Shown: positions 25,531 through 34,977 of the stretch, one piece after another
Layout of the letters: each line of letters opens with the position of its first letter
Position numbering within the stretch: the first letter of the stretch is position 1
NCBI GenBank assembly: GCA_018713145.1
Contig: DVFP01000024.1
Coordinates: 1-64,000, forward strand
DNA: 64,000 nucleotides
Source of the DNA: Candidatus Scybalocola faecavium
GTDB lineage: Bacteria; Bacillota; Clostridia; Lachnospirales; Lachnospiraceae
Direction: 5' to 3'
The notes under the pieces: model-generated
What the model saw: only the letters and a program-made list of their open reading frames with translations
The model's database searches: none
Told to the model about the DNA's origin: nothing
Position numbers and translations under genes: made by a program

Positions 25531-26465
25531 TGAAAGTGCTTAGGAAAATAATGACATGGGGCGGTATTTTCCTTGGAATCTGTATGGCTATCGTGGCATT
25601 TATCTGTGGTGGGATCATTTACTATACCTGCTATCGTGTGGAAACTGTTGAAACAATAGATTCACCGGATGGGGAGTATTCGCTGATCTTTCAGGCTGTA
25701 GGAACACCGATCTTTTTTGGAAGTACAAAAGGACGTCTTTTGCTCATGCGTGGCGATGAAAAATGTACACAATATGGTTTTGAACTGCATAATGATGGAG
25801 CTGTTCTCGACTCAGGGGACTGGGATGTAACCTGGTTTGAGAAAGGCGGTTACGAGGGCGCTTATGTTTTGCTTTATAACTCTGAGGCGCGGGATGAATT
25901 GCTTACAGTGTATTCTGATGGGAAGGTGCAGAGCCAAAAGCTTTTAGATCCACATGAGGATATAAACCAAATGGAAGGTGTAATTTCTGATGAAACAAAA
26001 GATTTATGGGAAAGGGAAACATATACGGATGCGGAAAATCCTGGAGAGGTGGAGGATACAGAAACCTTGGAATCGTCAGAGGATGAAACCCAACCGGAAA
26101 CTCTGGATGAAGAAACTCAAAGGATCATGGACGGCTATGAGGCCATTTATCATGAGATTTTTGAACCGTTGAGGGATGGTTATGAAGAAAGCTTTACGGC
26201 CAAAGGAATGCCAAGGATCCTGTTAAGTGAAGATGAGAACGCTGTCCGCTATCTTTTATACGACCGAAAATCGGCTAATGGACAATGTGGGATATATGTG
26301 TATTATGAGGCAGATAAACAGCCGGATGGCACATGGCAGCCGGCAGAAGCAAGGATCTGTAATATGTATGCCTATGTTTATGAGGATGGTCGGGTGATTA
26401 CAGCGGACCGTACTTCATGGTCTGATGCAGGGACAGATGAGTACAGGCAGGCAACAGGGGAATAG
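25530..26465 (+). CDS. Membrane-anchored hypothetical protein, DUF5412-like
   Basis: The 311-residue protein has one strong hydrophobic helix at residues 11-33 and an external domain. The segment after the helix (VETIDSPDGEYSLIFQAVGTP and STKGRLLLMRGDEK) resembles DUF5412-type lipoproteins or membrane proteins of Firmicutes. A Glu/Thr-rich linker (about residues 165-195, EDTETLESSEDETQPETLDE) separates it from a C-terminal domain of about 110 residues. No enzyme motif is seen. The start overlaps the previous stop. A very clear terminator follows the gene. Confidence 0.6.
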   Translation: MKVLRKIMTWGGIFLGICMAIVAFICGGIIYYTCYRVETVETIDSPDGEYSLIFQAVGTPIFFGSTKGRLLLMRGDEKCTQYGFELHNDGAVLDSGDWDVTWFEKGGYEGAYVLLYNSEARDELLTVYSDGKVQSQKLLDPHEDINQMEGVISDETKDLWERETYTDAENPGEVEDTETLESSEDETQPETLDEETQRIMDGYEAIYHEIFEPLRDGYEESFTAKGMPRILLSEDENAVRYLLYDRKSANGQCGIYVYYEADKQPDGTWQPAEARICNMYAYVYEDGRVITADRTSWSDAGTDEYRQATGE

Positions 26466-26498
26466 AAAACCCCGGTGTCGCAGCACCGGGGTTTTCGT
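26466..26498 (+). terminator. Rho-independent terminator
   Basis: AAAACCCCGGTG (26466-26477) and CACCGGGGTTTT (26484-26495): perfect 12-base arms with a six-base loop. Confidence 0.95.
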
Positions 26499-26568
26499 TT
26501 GCTGTCAAGCATGGACTGCTTGTATCTCTTAGTCAAGTGGAATTGTATCATATGCAGGACGGATTTAC

Positions 26569-26672
26569 AATACACGGATGCAAAAGAAAATGTAGTGATG
26601 TTTGAACTGAATAATGACGGAGGGTATTTTAAGCGCAAGTATAGATGGATACAGGTCGGCGGTGGGAAATAG
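26569..26672 (+). pseudogene. Possible C-terminal remnant of a protein gene
   Basis: One frame reads ...YTDAKENVVMFELNNDGGYFKRKYRWIQ then a stop, which has the composition of a genuine protein end and no likeness to its surroundings. No upstream part or start is found. Beyond it (26680-26830) only structured DNA appears: GGCTGTGA with TCACAGCC and an inner GCCTAA/TTAGGC pair. Confidence 0.3.
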
Positions 26673-26831
26673 TTTGGTTGTGAAGACAAATGTGAAAAAG
26701 GGGCTGTGAAAAAAGCATAGCCTAAAAACAAAAAAGGACCATGGGGCAAAATTAGGCCTCACAGCCTCTCTTTCTATACAAAGAAATATCGTTTATTATA
26801 TCAGTTGTCTAAAACAAAATGATGAAAAAAG

Positions 26832-26872
26832 TTGTTTTTTTATACACGAACGTATACAATGGATGAAACAAT
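26832..26872 (+). promoter_or_regulatory. Promoter of the YesMN-sugar ABC operon, shared type 1
   Basis: TTGTTT (26832-26837), 17 bases, TACAAT (26855-26860), then GGATGAAACAAT. The same -35/-10 spacing, CGTATACAAT core and GGATGARACAAT tail recur at 34894. Confidence 0.7.
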
Positions 26873-26898
26873 TGCTGGATGAAACGGAGGGCTTTGAT

Positions 26899-28632
26899 AT
26901 GAATAAACGAGACCACAGTGCTGCCAGACATCAAAAATCTCTGGCAAAAAAAATTATATATTTGCTGATTATTCTTGTTATGGCCGGATTGATAGAAATC
27001 AGTCTTGGCTTTATTTTGCTTCACCGGTATCGTATGGAAATCGAAGATATGGAAAGCACAGTCACGGATACATACATAACAAGGACAAACCAGATATTTA
27101 GTATGCTTAATACCAGTATTCGGAGTTTGCTCTTTGACAGCAGCGAAATTAAAAATATTACAGATGCATATATTAATTCTCCGGTATACCAGACGGATTC
27201 CATTGCTTCTGTTCTGATCCAGAATGATTCTATATTAACGCTTAAAGATACTTTTTTATCTTTAAGCAAAAACTATGGGAATCAATTTAATTTCTTTTTT
27301 TACAGTAATCAAAATCATAAGCTTACAGAATACGGCGGCTGTGAATATGATATAAGAAAACCCTTTATCGATCATCTTCAGCGCCAGATTGACCAAGGGA
27401 CACTTCAATATACAAAAGAAGGAAAATGGTTTTTGGATGGCGAGTATATTTGCACAATTTATAATGGCCCCAGGGGAATTGCAGGCGCGTGGATCCGTGC
27501 ATCAGATCTGGCTTCCAATATTTTGTCTTTTTCTCCGGCCCGCTGCTCCAGTATTAATATATACAATCCGGATACAGACACGGAAATTATTTTCAGACAA
27601 AAGGAAAATGGAACCATATCTGCAGAAAATTTTAAGACAGATGATTCGAAACGGGATTTTTCGTTTTTGACAAATGCCCGTTTTTCTCTTTTGTTTAAAA
27701 TTGATGCTGCGGAATATGAAAATACACTGCTGTATCCGATGCTTTTTTTGCTTCTGATTATTATTTATTTGATTTTTGTTATTTTGTCCGTTATTTACGT
27801 TAGAAAGAATATTTTAAATCAGGTCAACTTTTTTTATGATAATCTGATGGAGTTTAAAAATACGGCCATGTTTAATGAAAACAGCGGATTCGTAGAATTT
27901 GCTGAAACGGGAAGAGTGCTGAATAAAATGGCCGATGAGGTTCAAAAGCTTAAAATTGACATATATGAAAAACAGCTGGAAAAACAAAAAATTGAATTGG
28001 ATTATGCCCAGCTTCAGATTCGTCCGCATTTTTATATTAATTGCTTAAATATTATCCATAGTATGGCTCAGGTCAATTTGATGAATGAAATACAGGAAAT
28101 TACCTTTCAGGTGTCTGTCTATCTCAGATATATTTTTAAAAAAAGTATGGAACCGGTTACATTAGAAGAAGAATTGAATTTTACGCGCAACTATCTTAGA
28201 GTGCTGGAATGTATGAATGATACTGCGTATCGATGTCAGATGAATGTCAGAGCGTCCCTGGGGAAATATCTGGTTCCCCCTTTGATTATACAGACATTTG
28301 TGGAAAATGCGGTGAAGCATAATATGGATATTATTACAGAGGACAAATTTCAGATTGAAATTCTGGCAGAAACGCAAGCGGCAGACAATAAAGTGAATCT
28401 GGAAATTTTCATCACTGATAACGGTCACGGATTTGATCAAGAGCTTTTAAAACGGTTAAATGACGGTACATTTACAGATGATAATTCCGGGCATCATATT
28501 GGTATTAGAAATGCAGGAGCCAGGCTGAAACTTTTGTATGGGGATAAGGCAGGCGTAAGATTTTCTAATAATCCGGAAGGAGGAGCTTGTGTACACATTG
28601 TTATACCCGCAGATCAGGAGGAGATGGAATGA
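26899..28632 (+). CDS. Sensor histidine kinase, YesM type
   Basis: The 577-residue protein has two membrane helices (about residues 17-40 and 275-300) enclosing a large outside sensor domain, then a HAMP-like segment and a His_kinase domain with the phospho-acceptor site QIRPHFYINCLN (family form QxNPHFLYN) and an HATPase domain (FVENAVKHN, GHGFD, GGACVHIVIP). I chose ATG 26899 after CGGAGG; ATG 26863 sits inside the promoter tail. The stop overlaps the response-regulator start (ATGA). Such kinases usually sense a sugar or oligosaccharide outside the cell and turn on the ABC transporter that follows. Confidence 0.93.
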   Translation: MNKRDHSAARHQKSLAKKIIYLLIILVMAGLIEISLGFILLHRYRMEIEDMESTVTDTYITRTNQIFSMLNTSIRSLLFDSSEIKNITDAYINSPVYQTDSIASVLIQNDSILTLKDTFLSLSKNYGNQFNFFFYSNQNHKLTEYGGCEYDIRKPFIDHLQRQIDQGTLQYTKEGKWFLDGEYICTIYNGPRGIAGAWIRASDLASNILSFSPARCSSINIYNPDTDTEIIFRQKENGTISAENFKTDDSKRDFSFLTNARFSLLFKIDAAEYENTLLYPMLFLLLIIIYLIFVILSVIYVRKNILNQVNFFYDNLMEFKNTAMFNENSGFVEFAETGRVLNKMADEVQKLKIDIYEKQLEKQKIELDYAQLQIRPHFYINCLNIIHSMAQVNLMNEIQEITFQVSVYLRYIFKKSMEPVTLEEELNFTRNYLRVLECMNDTAYRCQMNVRASLGKYLVPPLIIQTFVENAVKHNMDIITEDKFQIEILAETQAADNKVNLEIFITDNGHGFDQELLKRLNDGTFTDDNSGHHIGIRNAGARLKLLYGDKAGVRFSNNPEGGACVHIVIPADQEEME

Positions 28633-30212
28633 AAATTTTATTGGTTGATGATAATACATATATTTTGCAGGGGCTTCAGGCGGGGATTGATTATGTTGCA
28701 TTGGGAATCACCTCCGTTCTTACTGCCAGAAATTTAAGTGGGGCTGCAGCCTTGCTGGAGCAGGAGAATATACCGTTGGTGTTGACAGATATTGAGATGC
28801 CGGGAGGCACCGGACTTCAGCTTTTGGAATGGATCAACAGTCACTGCCCTGAAACGGTAACGCTTTTTTGTACAAGTTTTGCGGATTTTGATTATGCTCA
28901 AAAAGCAGTGGAGCTTCATAGCTTTGGTTACTATCTGAAACCTGTTCGATATAGCGAGCTTCAGAAATTACTTGAAAAAGCCGTGGATGAAGTCCGCAAA
29001 CGCCAGTCAGCCCGTGAACAAAAGCAATATAGTACATATTGGCTGGATAATCTTTCTGTTCAAAAAACGCATTTCTGGCAAGATGCGCTGTTAAATGTAG
29101 ACAGCTACGATGAAGATGAACTGGAGGTTTTGGCCCAAACGCGCCATTTATCCTACTCCAAAGATCAAAGGTTTACTTTGGGCCTGCTGAAATTTGAAAA
29201 AACACAATCCCGTATGGATGGCTTTTCCGGTAAGCTGGAACGTTTTGTTATGCATAATGTTATGGATGAACTGTTGACAGATACTGGTATCGGCATAGAA
29301 ACAATGATGAAATGCAAAAAAGATACATGGCTTTTAATTTTATCCCATTCTCTGGACATTTCTGCAGCTCAGATGCATGGGTTTTTGAACAAGATCATAC
29401 AGGAAATCGATCAGGTTCTTCAATGTCCGGTGAATATTTATTATACATATATGACTGAATTTTCCGAAATACGAAGCAGGTACTTTGATATTGAAAAAGT
29501 TTACCAAGATGATGTTTATGAACACAGCGAAGTTATAGATATTGACGCCTGGCAAAGTCCTCTTTATGATTCCCAGATGCCTCAGACATCTTACTGGGAA
29601 GCTCTGTTCCGCCAAAAAGAGATTCAGCGGCTGGTTGATGAAGTTCGAAAATATCTGGAAAGCCTGGCTGCCGTAAGGCAGCTGAACCGCCAGATGCTCA
29701 GAAAAATACGGATAACTACAATGCAGATGATCTATACCGTATTATGGGAACGCCAGGTGGATGCCGGGCGTTTGTTTCAGGAGCCTGAATATGATCGTTT
29801 ATTGGAAAATTCTCAGATTTCCGTGGAACATATGCTTAATTATATGTCTTATGTGTTTTACAGGGCAGCTGAGCATGTGGAAGATACTGCTAAAACAGAA
29901 AACGCAGTCGAAATTGTAAAAAATTATATTGATCAGCATTTTTGTGAGGCAATTACTCTGGAGGATTTGGGCAGGTTGGTTTATCTGAGTTCAGGTTATC
30001 TGGCAAAATCTTTTAAGAAAGCCACAGGAATTTCTCTCGGAAGTTACATTATCGACTGCCGTATCACCTATGCAAAAGAATTGCTCATGTCGGGAGATTA
30101 TTCTGTGTCTCAGGCAGCCAGTCTGAGCGGGTATGATAATTTTACTTATTTTTCAAGAGTATTTAAAGCTAAAACGGGAATGTCACCAAAGGAATATAAG
30201 AATTCTTTTTGA
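28629..30212 (+). CDS. Response regulator with AraC-type output domain (YesN type)
   Basis: The 527-residue protein has a receiver domain (VDDN, the acceptor in VLTDIEMPGGTGL, KPV lysine), a long middle region of about 280 residues, and two C-terminal AraC helix-turn-helix units (ITLEDLGRLVYLSSGYLAKSFK and SQAASLSGYDNFTYFSRVFK). AGGAG stands before ATG 28629, which overlaps the kinase stop by four bases. It probably activates the transporter genes immediately downstream, and perhaps the peptide operon whose promoter is alike. Confidence 0.93.
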   Translation: MKILLVDDNTYILQGLQAGIDYVALGITSVLTARNLSGAAALLEQENIPLVLTDIEMPGGTGLQLLEWINSHCPETVTLFCTSFADFDYAQKAVELHSFGYYLKPVRYSELQKLLEKAVDEVRKRQSAREQKQYSTYWLDNLSVQKTHFWQDALLNVDSYDEDELEVLAQTRHLSYSKDQRFTLGLLKFEKTQSRMDGFSGKLERFVMHNVMDELLTDTGIGIETMMKCKKDTWLLILSHSLDISAAQMHGFLNKIIQEIDQVLQCPVNIYYTYMTEFSEIRSRYFDIEKVYQDDVYEHSEVIDIDAWQSPLYDSQMPQTSYWEALFRQKEIQRLVDEVRKYLESLAAVRQLNRQMLRKIRITTMQMIYTVLWERQVDAGRLFQEPEYDRLLENSQISVEHMLNYMSYVFYRAAEHVEDTAKTENAVEIVKNYIDQHFCEAITLEDLGRLVYLSSGYLAKSFKKATGISLGSYIIDCRITYAKELLMSGDYSVSQAASLSGYDNFTYFSRVFKAKTGMSPKEYKNSF

Positions 30213-30354
30213 TTTTTTATTCAGATTGTGCAAGTCCGCAGCCGGATAGTGAAAGAAAAAAAGTCACAAATTATCTAAAATGAAATACATCAACATACAG
30301 ATGAATTCTGACTGGTCTATGGAGACGGTCAACAATGAAAAGGAGATTTGTGGT

Positions 30355-31923
30355 ATGAAAAGAAAATGTTTATCGTTTCTGTTGGGAACTTTAATGGTCA
30401 GTACATCAATTATCGGATGTACTCAGGGCGGAAACGGGGCGGACGATGCTGCGGCGCAAGGAGATAAAAATCCGGAAACAGCAGCTTCTGTGAATTTCGA
30501 TGAGGAACCTTATGAAGCTACATTTATGTACTGGGCTGCGAATGATGCCAGAGATCTTGCTTCTGTAGAAGAAGCGTTTAATAAGCTGACAATGGAACAG
30601 TTAAATATGAAAGTAAATCTGATGCCGGTGACTTTTGGTACATATACTCAGCAGATTCAAATGATACTTTCATCTGATGATAAATTAGACATTTTTCCAT
30701 ACTGGGCTTCTAATATGGGAAGTTACATTGATTCGGATTATATCGTTGACTTAAGTGAATATATGGATACCTACGGACAGGATATGAAGGAAATCATTGG
30801 TATGGATGATATTATGTGTTGCAGTATTGATGGCTTTATCGGAGGTGTTCCCACAATGCATGAACGAACGAATCCGGTGACAATGGTTATGCGCACAGAT
30901 ATTCTGGAAGAAGCCGGATTTACTGCGGATGATATTAAAACCATTGATGATATGACTGCAGTGTATAAAAAAGTGCAGGAACTTCATCCGGATATGCTTA
31001 TGTTTGGCGGTGCGAATACATTAACATGGCCTATGATCATCAGTAATGCTATTTTAGATCCGTTAGGCGGTGGGCTTTTTGGTGTTCTTATGGATTATGG
31101 TCAGAATTCGAAAATTGTGAATTGGTATGAAACCGATGAGTATATGAATGCATGCAAGCTTATGCGCGACTGGTATCAAAAAGGATATGTTTCTGCTGAC
31201 CAGGCAACCTGCACAGATGCCGGTGAAGCCCTGATGCGTGCCGGAAATCTGTTTTCATTCCTTACATCAGGAAAACCAAACACCAAAGCGGAGAAGGATT
31301 CCATGACCGGTTACGATACAACCTGTATTAATCTTACACCGGATGCCTGCTATACTACGGTGACTAATGCCTGCCTTTATGGTATTTCTACGAATTCCGA
31401 AGACCCTGAAAAGGCAATGATGCTTTTAAACTGGATTTATAAAACAAAAGAGGCCAATGATCTGATCAACTGGGGAATCCAGGATAAAGATTATGTTGTT
31501 TTAGACGATGGCACGATTGGATACCCGGATGGCATTACAGCAGAAAATGTTGGATACCACCAGGATTACGGATGGGCCATGCCGAACCAGTACAACAGCT
31601 ATGTATGGACCGGCAATGACGCGAATGTCTGGGATCAATATCAGGAAGTCCGGGATAATGCAATAAAATCTATAGCATATGGTTTGTTTTTTGATACTAC
31701 GCCAATACTTAATGAAATGTCCGCTTTGACGGCAGTTTCTGATCAGTATGCCACCACCATTGCTTCAGGTTCTGTAGATCCTGAAACTGCTATTGCTGAA
31801 TTTAATCAGAAGCTGTACGATGCCGGGTTACAGGATGTTATGGATGCAAAACAGGAGCAGTTAGACGCATGGCTGGAAGCACATCCGGCAGATGCTGCCG
31901 AAGGTGAAACTGTGGAAGAATAA
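30355..31923 (+). CDS. Extracellular solute-binding lipoprotein (LplA-like)
   Basis: The 522-residue product has a lipoprotein signal (MKRKCLSFLLGTLMVSTS then IIGC) and a type 1 carbohydrate-binding fold (opening ATFMYWAANDARDLASVEEAFNKL, with later FGGANTLTWP and YGISTNSEDPEKAMMLLNW segments). AGGAG lies nine bases upstream of ATG 30355; the longer in-frame start at 30280 has no ribosome site and would spoil the signal peptide. It binds an oligosaccharide and delivers it to the two permeases that follow. Confidence 0.92.
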   Translation: MKRKCLSFLLGTLMVSTSIIGCTQGGNGADDAAAQGDKNPETAASVNFDEEPYEATFMYWAANDARDLASVEEAFNKLTMEQLNMKVNLMPVTFGTYTQQIQMILSSDDKLDIFPYWASNMGSYIDSDYIVDLSEYMDTYGQDMKEIIGMDDIMCCSIDGFIGGVPTMHERTNPVTMVMRTDILEEAGFTADDIKTIDDMTAVYKKVQELHPDMLMFGGANTLTWPMIISNAILDPLGGGLFGVLMDYGQNSKIVNWYETDEYMNACKLMRDWYQKGYVSADQATCTDAGEALMRAGNLFSFLTSGKPNTKAEKDSMTGYDTTCINLTPDACYTTVTNACLYGISTNSEDPEKAMMLLNWIYKTKEANDLINWGIQDKDYVVLDDGTIGYPDGITAENVGYHQDYGWAMPNQYNSYVWTGNDANVWDQYQEVRDNAIKSIAYGLFFDTTPILNEMSALTAVSDQYATTIASGSVDPETAIAEFNQKLYDAGLQDVMDAKQEQLDAWLEAHPADAAEGETVEE

Positions 31924-31941
31924 AGTATTGGAGCTGGTGCT

Positions 31942-32877
31942 ATGAAAACTAAATCTAAGAAAGAAAAATTAACCTGGGCCAGATTTAAAAGTTTTATTCC
32001 GCTGTATCTGATGCTGCTTCCGGGCGTGGTTTATTTCTTTATCAATAACTATATGCCTATGTCGGGGATCATTGTAGCATTTAAAAAGTATAGTAAGCGT
32101 AAGGGTATTTTTGGCAGCGACTGGTGCGGACTGGATAATTTTGAGTATCTGTTCAAAAATGACGCAGCTATTATTATTCGAAATACGCTCCTTTACAATG
32201 TAGTTTTTATTATCCTTGGTATGGTCGTGGGCGTAGCCCTGGCCATACTGATAACGGATGTATATTCAAAACGAGGAAAGAAGATTTATCAAAGCGCTAT
32301 TCTGCTTCCGTTTTTGATTTCAATTGTTATTGTAAGCTATATTGTGTTTGCCTTTTTGAGTGTTGAAAATGGAATGATCAATAACGGACTTTTAAAACCT
32401 CTGGGGATTGAGCCGGTCGGATGGTATTCAGAGCCTAAATATTGGCCGTTTATCCTTACCTTTGTTAATTTGTGGAAAGGATGCGGCTATGGCACACTGA
32501 TTTATATTGCAGGAATTACTGGAATTGATCCTTCATTTTATGAGGCCGCGCGGCTGGATGGTGCCAGCCGGTGGCAGCAGATTGCAAAGATCACCATCCC
32601 CTGCCTGGTGCCATCTCTGATCACCATGACCATGCTCAGTCTTGGGCGTATCTTCTGTTCGGATTTTGGCTTGTTTTACCAGGTACCGCAAAACTCAGGC
32701 GCACTGTTTGATGTTACACAGACGATTGATACTTATGTATATCGTGCTTTGATGGCCGCCGGAGGTATCGGCCGTTCAGCCGCTGCCGGCTTCTTCCAAT
32801 CCGTTGTCGGTTTTATACTTGTTGTTAGCGCCAATGGTCTGGTTCGCCGAATCAGCCGTGAAAATGCGATGTTTTAG
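31942..32877 (+). CDS. Sugar ABC transporter permease (LplB-like)
   Basis: The 311-residue protein has six predicted helices and the EAA loop in its standard place (YEAARLDGASRWQQIAKITIPCL), which docks on the ATPase. It pairs with the following permease. It starts 18 bases after the binding-protein stop. The operon has no ATPase gene, which is usual for LplABC-type importers that share an MsmX-like ATPase encoded elsewhere. Confidence 0.93.
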   Translation: MKTKSKKEKLTWARFKSFIPLYLMLLPGVVYFFINNYMPMSGIIVAFKKYSKRKGIFGSDWCGLDNFEYLFKNDAAIIIRNTLLYNVVFIILGMVVGVALAILITDVYSKRGKKIYQSAILLPFLISIVIVSYIVFAFLSVENGMINNGLLKPLGIEPVGWYSEPKYWPFILTFVNLWKGCGYGTLIYIAGITGIDPSFYEAARLDGASRWQQIAKITIPCLVPSLITMTMLSLGRIFCSDFGLFYQVPQNSGALFDVTQTIDTYVYRALMAAGGIGRSAAAGFFQSVVGFILVVSANGLVRRISRENAMF

Positions 32878-32894
32878 GAAAGGAGGCCGCAGTA

Positions 32895-33785
32895 ATGATT
32901 CATTCAAAATCAAATCGCCGGTATCAGTTTATTATTAATGTTATACTGATACTTGTGACCATTATTATGGTTGCGCCGATTATTTTGCTTTTTATGTCCT
33001 CCATTTCTTCGGAAAGATCACTGCTGGTATATGGATACTCATTTGTTCCAAAAGAGTTCAGCCTGGAGGCATATGAATATATTTTCAGCAACGCTCAGAC
33101 TATTTTTAGAGCCTATGGGATTACTATACTGGTTACAGTTGTTGGAACTGCCTGCAATTTAATTTTATCATCAATGACAGCCTATGCGCTATCGGTGCGG
33201 AAACTGCCGTTCCGGAATATTATCAGCTTTTATATCTTTTTTACCATGCTGTTTAATGGCGGACTTGTACCATCATATTTAATGTGGACCAGTATTTTCC
33301 ATATTAAAAATACTATATTTGCGTTGATTGTACCGAACTTTATGCTCAGCGCTATGAATGTTATCCTGATTCGAACATATTATTCTACAAGTATTCCCGA
33401 AGCGCTGTATGAAGCAGCAAAGATAGACGGCGCATCGTATCTTTACATTTTCAGAAAAATTGTCCTTCCAATGGGTAAACCGATTCTTGTTACGATGGGG
33501 CTGTTTTCTGGACTTGGATACTGGAATGACTGGACAAACGGTCTGTATTACATTAATGATGCCAAGTTATATAGTATTCAAAATCTTTTGAATAAGATGA
33601 TCCAGGATATTCAGGCGCTTCAGGCCAACGCTTCGGCATCGGCCAGCAGTGCGATTATGCAGATTCCGACAGTCAGTGTCCGTATGGCAATCGCGTTCGT
33701 GGCGCTTCTTCCAATCCTTGTTATTTATCCGTTCCTTCAAAAATATTTCGCTGAAGGTATTGCCCTTGGAGCGGTTAAAGGATAA
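32895..33785 (+). CDS. Sugar ABC transporter permease (LplC-like)
   Basis: The 296-residue protein has six helices and the EAA motif (YEAAKIDGASYLYIFRKIVLPMG). AAAGGAGG precedes the ATG. It is the second membrane subunit of the importer, ending with the conserved FAEGIALGAVKG tail of this family. Confidence 0.93.
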   Translation: MIHSKSNRRYQFIINVILILVTIIMVAPIILLFMSSISSERSLLVYGYSFVPKEFSLEAYEYIFSNAQTIFRAYGITILVTVVGTACNLILSSMTAYALSVRKLPFRNIISFYIFFTMLFNGGLVPSYLMWTSIFHIKNTIFALIVPNFMLSAMNVILIRTYYSTSIPEALYEAAKIDGASYLYIFRKIVLPMGKPILVTMGLFSGLGYWNDWTNGLYYINDAKLYSIQNLLNKMIQDIQALQANASASASSAIMQIPTVSVRMAIAFVALLPILVIYPFLQKYFAEGIALGAVKG

Positions 33786-33877
33786 TTATCGTACGTTATG
33801 TACAAAAATGGATGCAGCAGGTATAATGGGGAAAACAAAATTAAATTTTAATAAAATTAGCAGGAGGAGTATTTAAA

Positions 33878-34660
33878 ATGGCTAAATTTCAATGCAATGT
33901 TATTTCATATGTGTTACAGAGGACTGTTGATATTACAGTTGTTGTTCCAAGCACAACTATTCCGGAATCCATGGATCCGTCATTGACAGCGACCCATGTT
34001 GTCAAAGATAAATATCCGGTTTTATATTTGCTTCATGGCTATGGAAACAACCATGCAACATGGTCCGGTTATACGAATGTGGAAATGTTTGCTGAAGAAC
34101 GTAATATTGCTGTTGTTATGCTTTCCGGGGAAAATAAATTTTATAGAGATATGCCTGGGGGGGATCGTTTCTTTGAATTTGTGTCTGTTGAGCTGCCGGA
34201 ATTTGTAAGCAATTATTTCCCGGTTTCAGACCTTCCGGAACATACGTATATTGCGGGTCTTTCTATGGGCGGATATGGCGCGCTCCTCCATGGATTAACC
34301 CATCCGGAGCGCTTTGCGGCAATCGGATCCTTTTCAGGTGCTTTTATGCCTGTTGGAGATCCTGATGAGATCCGCGGCTTGGTGGGTGGACCGCTGGATG
34401 TCGCATATATTGCCAAACAGGCAGCTGTATCCGGCACTCAACTGCCCGCTTTATATATTTCCTGCGGCGAGGATGATTTTCTCTATAAACTGAATGTTGA
34501 ATTTAAAGACATGTTGATAGAACATCATGTGGATGTGACCTGGGTTTCCCTGCCTGGATATACTCATGAGTGGCGTTTTTGGAATCTTCAGGTTGAGCAG
34601 TTCCTTGACTGGATTCCCCGGACGGATGGGTATGCTAAACTGGGAAAAAGAAAAATCTGA
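33878..34660 (+). CDS. Esterase, alpha/beta hydrolase (esterase D / tributyrin esterase group)
   Basis: The 260-residue cytoplasmic protein has the esterase fold: YLLHGYGNNHATWSGYTN, the nucleophile in GLSMGG (S129), an acid in the CGEDDFLY segment, and the histidine in GYTHEWRFW. Proteins of this group remove acyl groups from small esters or sugars. GCAGGAGG lies eight bases before ATG. Lying last in a sugar ABC/two-component operon, it likely deacylates the imported oligosaccharide. No glycosidase is present in the operon. Confidence 0.9.
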   Translation: MAKFQCNVISYVLQRTVDITVVVPSTTIPESMDPSLTATHVVKDKYPVLYLLHGYGNNHATWSGYTNVEMFAEERNIAVVMLSGENKFYRDMPGGDRFFEFVSVELPEFVSNYFPVSDLPEHTYIAGLSMGGYGALLHGLTHPERFAAIGSFSGAFMPVGDPDEIRGLVGGPLDVAYIAKQAAVSGTQLPALYISCGEDDFLYKLNVEFKDMLIEHHVDVTWVSLPGYTHEWRFWNLQVEQFLDWIPRTDGYAKLGKRKI

Positions 34661-34735
34661 TGTTCGTAAAAGGGTTTGATTCAAATTCTGTTTAAAGTTC
34701 AAAGAAATTGACAGAACGGAGATATTTTTATAAAT

Positions 34736-34795
34736 AAGGAAAACAGAGATACGTCTTAAGTACAGTTATAAGGCGGAGCTTTGTTTTCCTTTTTG
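34736..34795 (+). terminator. Terminator after the esterase gene
   Basis: AAGGAAAACA (34736-34745) pairs with TGTTTTCCTT (34782-34791), followed by TTT. The rest of 34661-34893 shows only AT-rich DNA and a palindrome AAATCTAAAAAA / TTTTTTAGATTT next to the following -35 box. Confidence 0.75.
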
Positions 34796-34893
34796 CTTTT
34801 ACCTTGCCGGGCGCATTTGTCAGCATATGGAGCTGCTTTTAGTGTTTGTCTGAAATTGTCGCAAAATAAAAACAAGATAAATCTAAAAAAACG

Positions 34894-34934
34894 TTGCTTT
34901 TTTAGATTTGAGCGTATACAATGGATGAGACAAT
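34894..34934 (+). promoter_or_regulatory. Promoter of the peptide ABC operon, shared type 2
   Basis: TTGCTT (34894-34899), 17 bases, TACAAT (34917-34922), then GGATGAGACAAT. It matches the promoter at 26832 in spacing and in the CGTATACAATGGATGARACAAT region, and both have AAAAAA-GTTG(C/T)TTTTTT at the -35 box. Confidence 0.75.
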
Positions 34935-34977
34935 AGAATAATGGGAGAAATATTAGAGATCAGAGAGGTAATCCAAA

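Noticed and set aside
26378..26749. Minus-strand open frame over the terminator at 26466
   Set aside because: It crosses a perfect terminator and overlaps the end of a better-supported gene; its composition is not protein-like.
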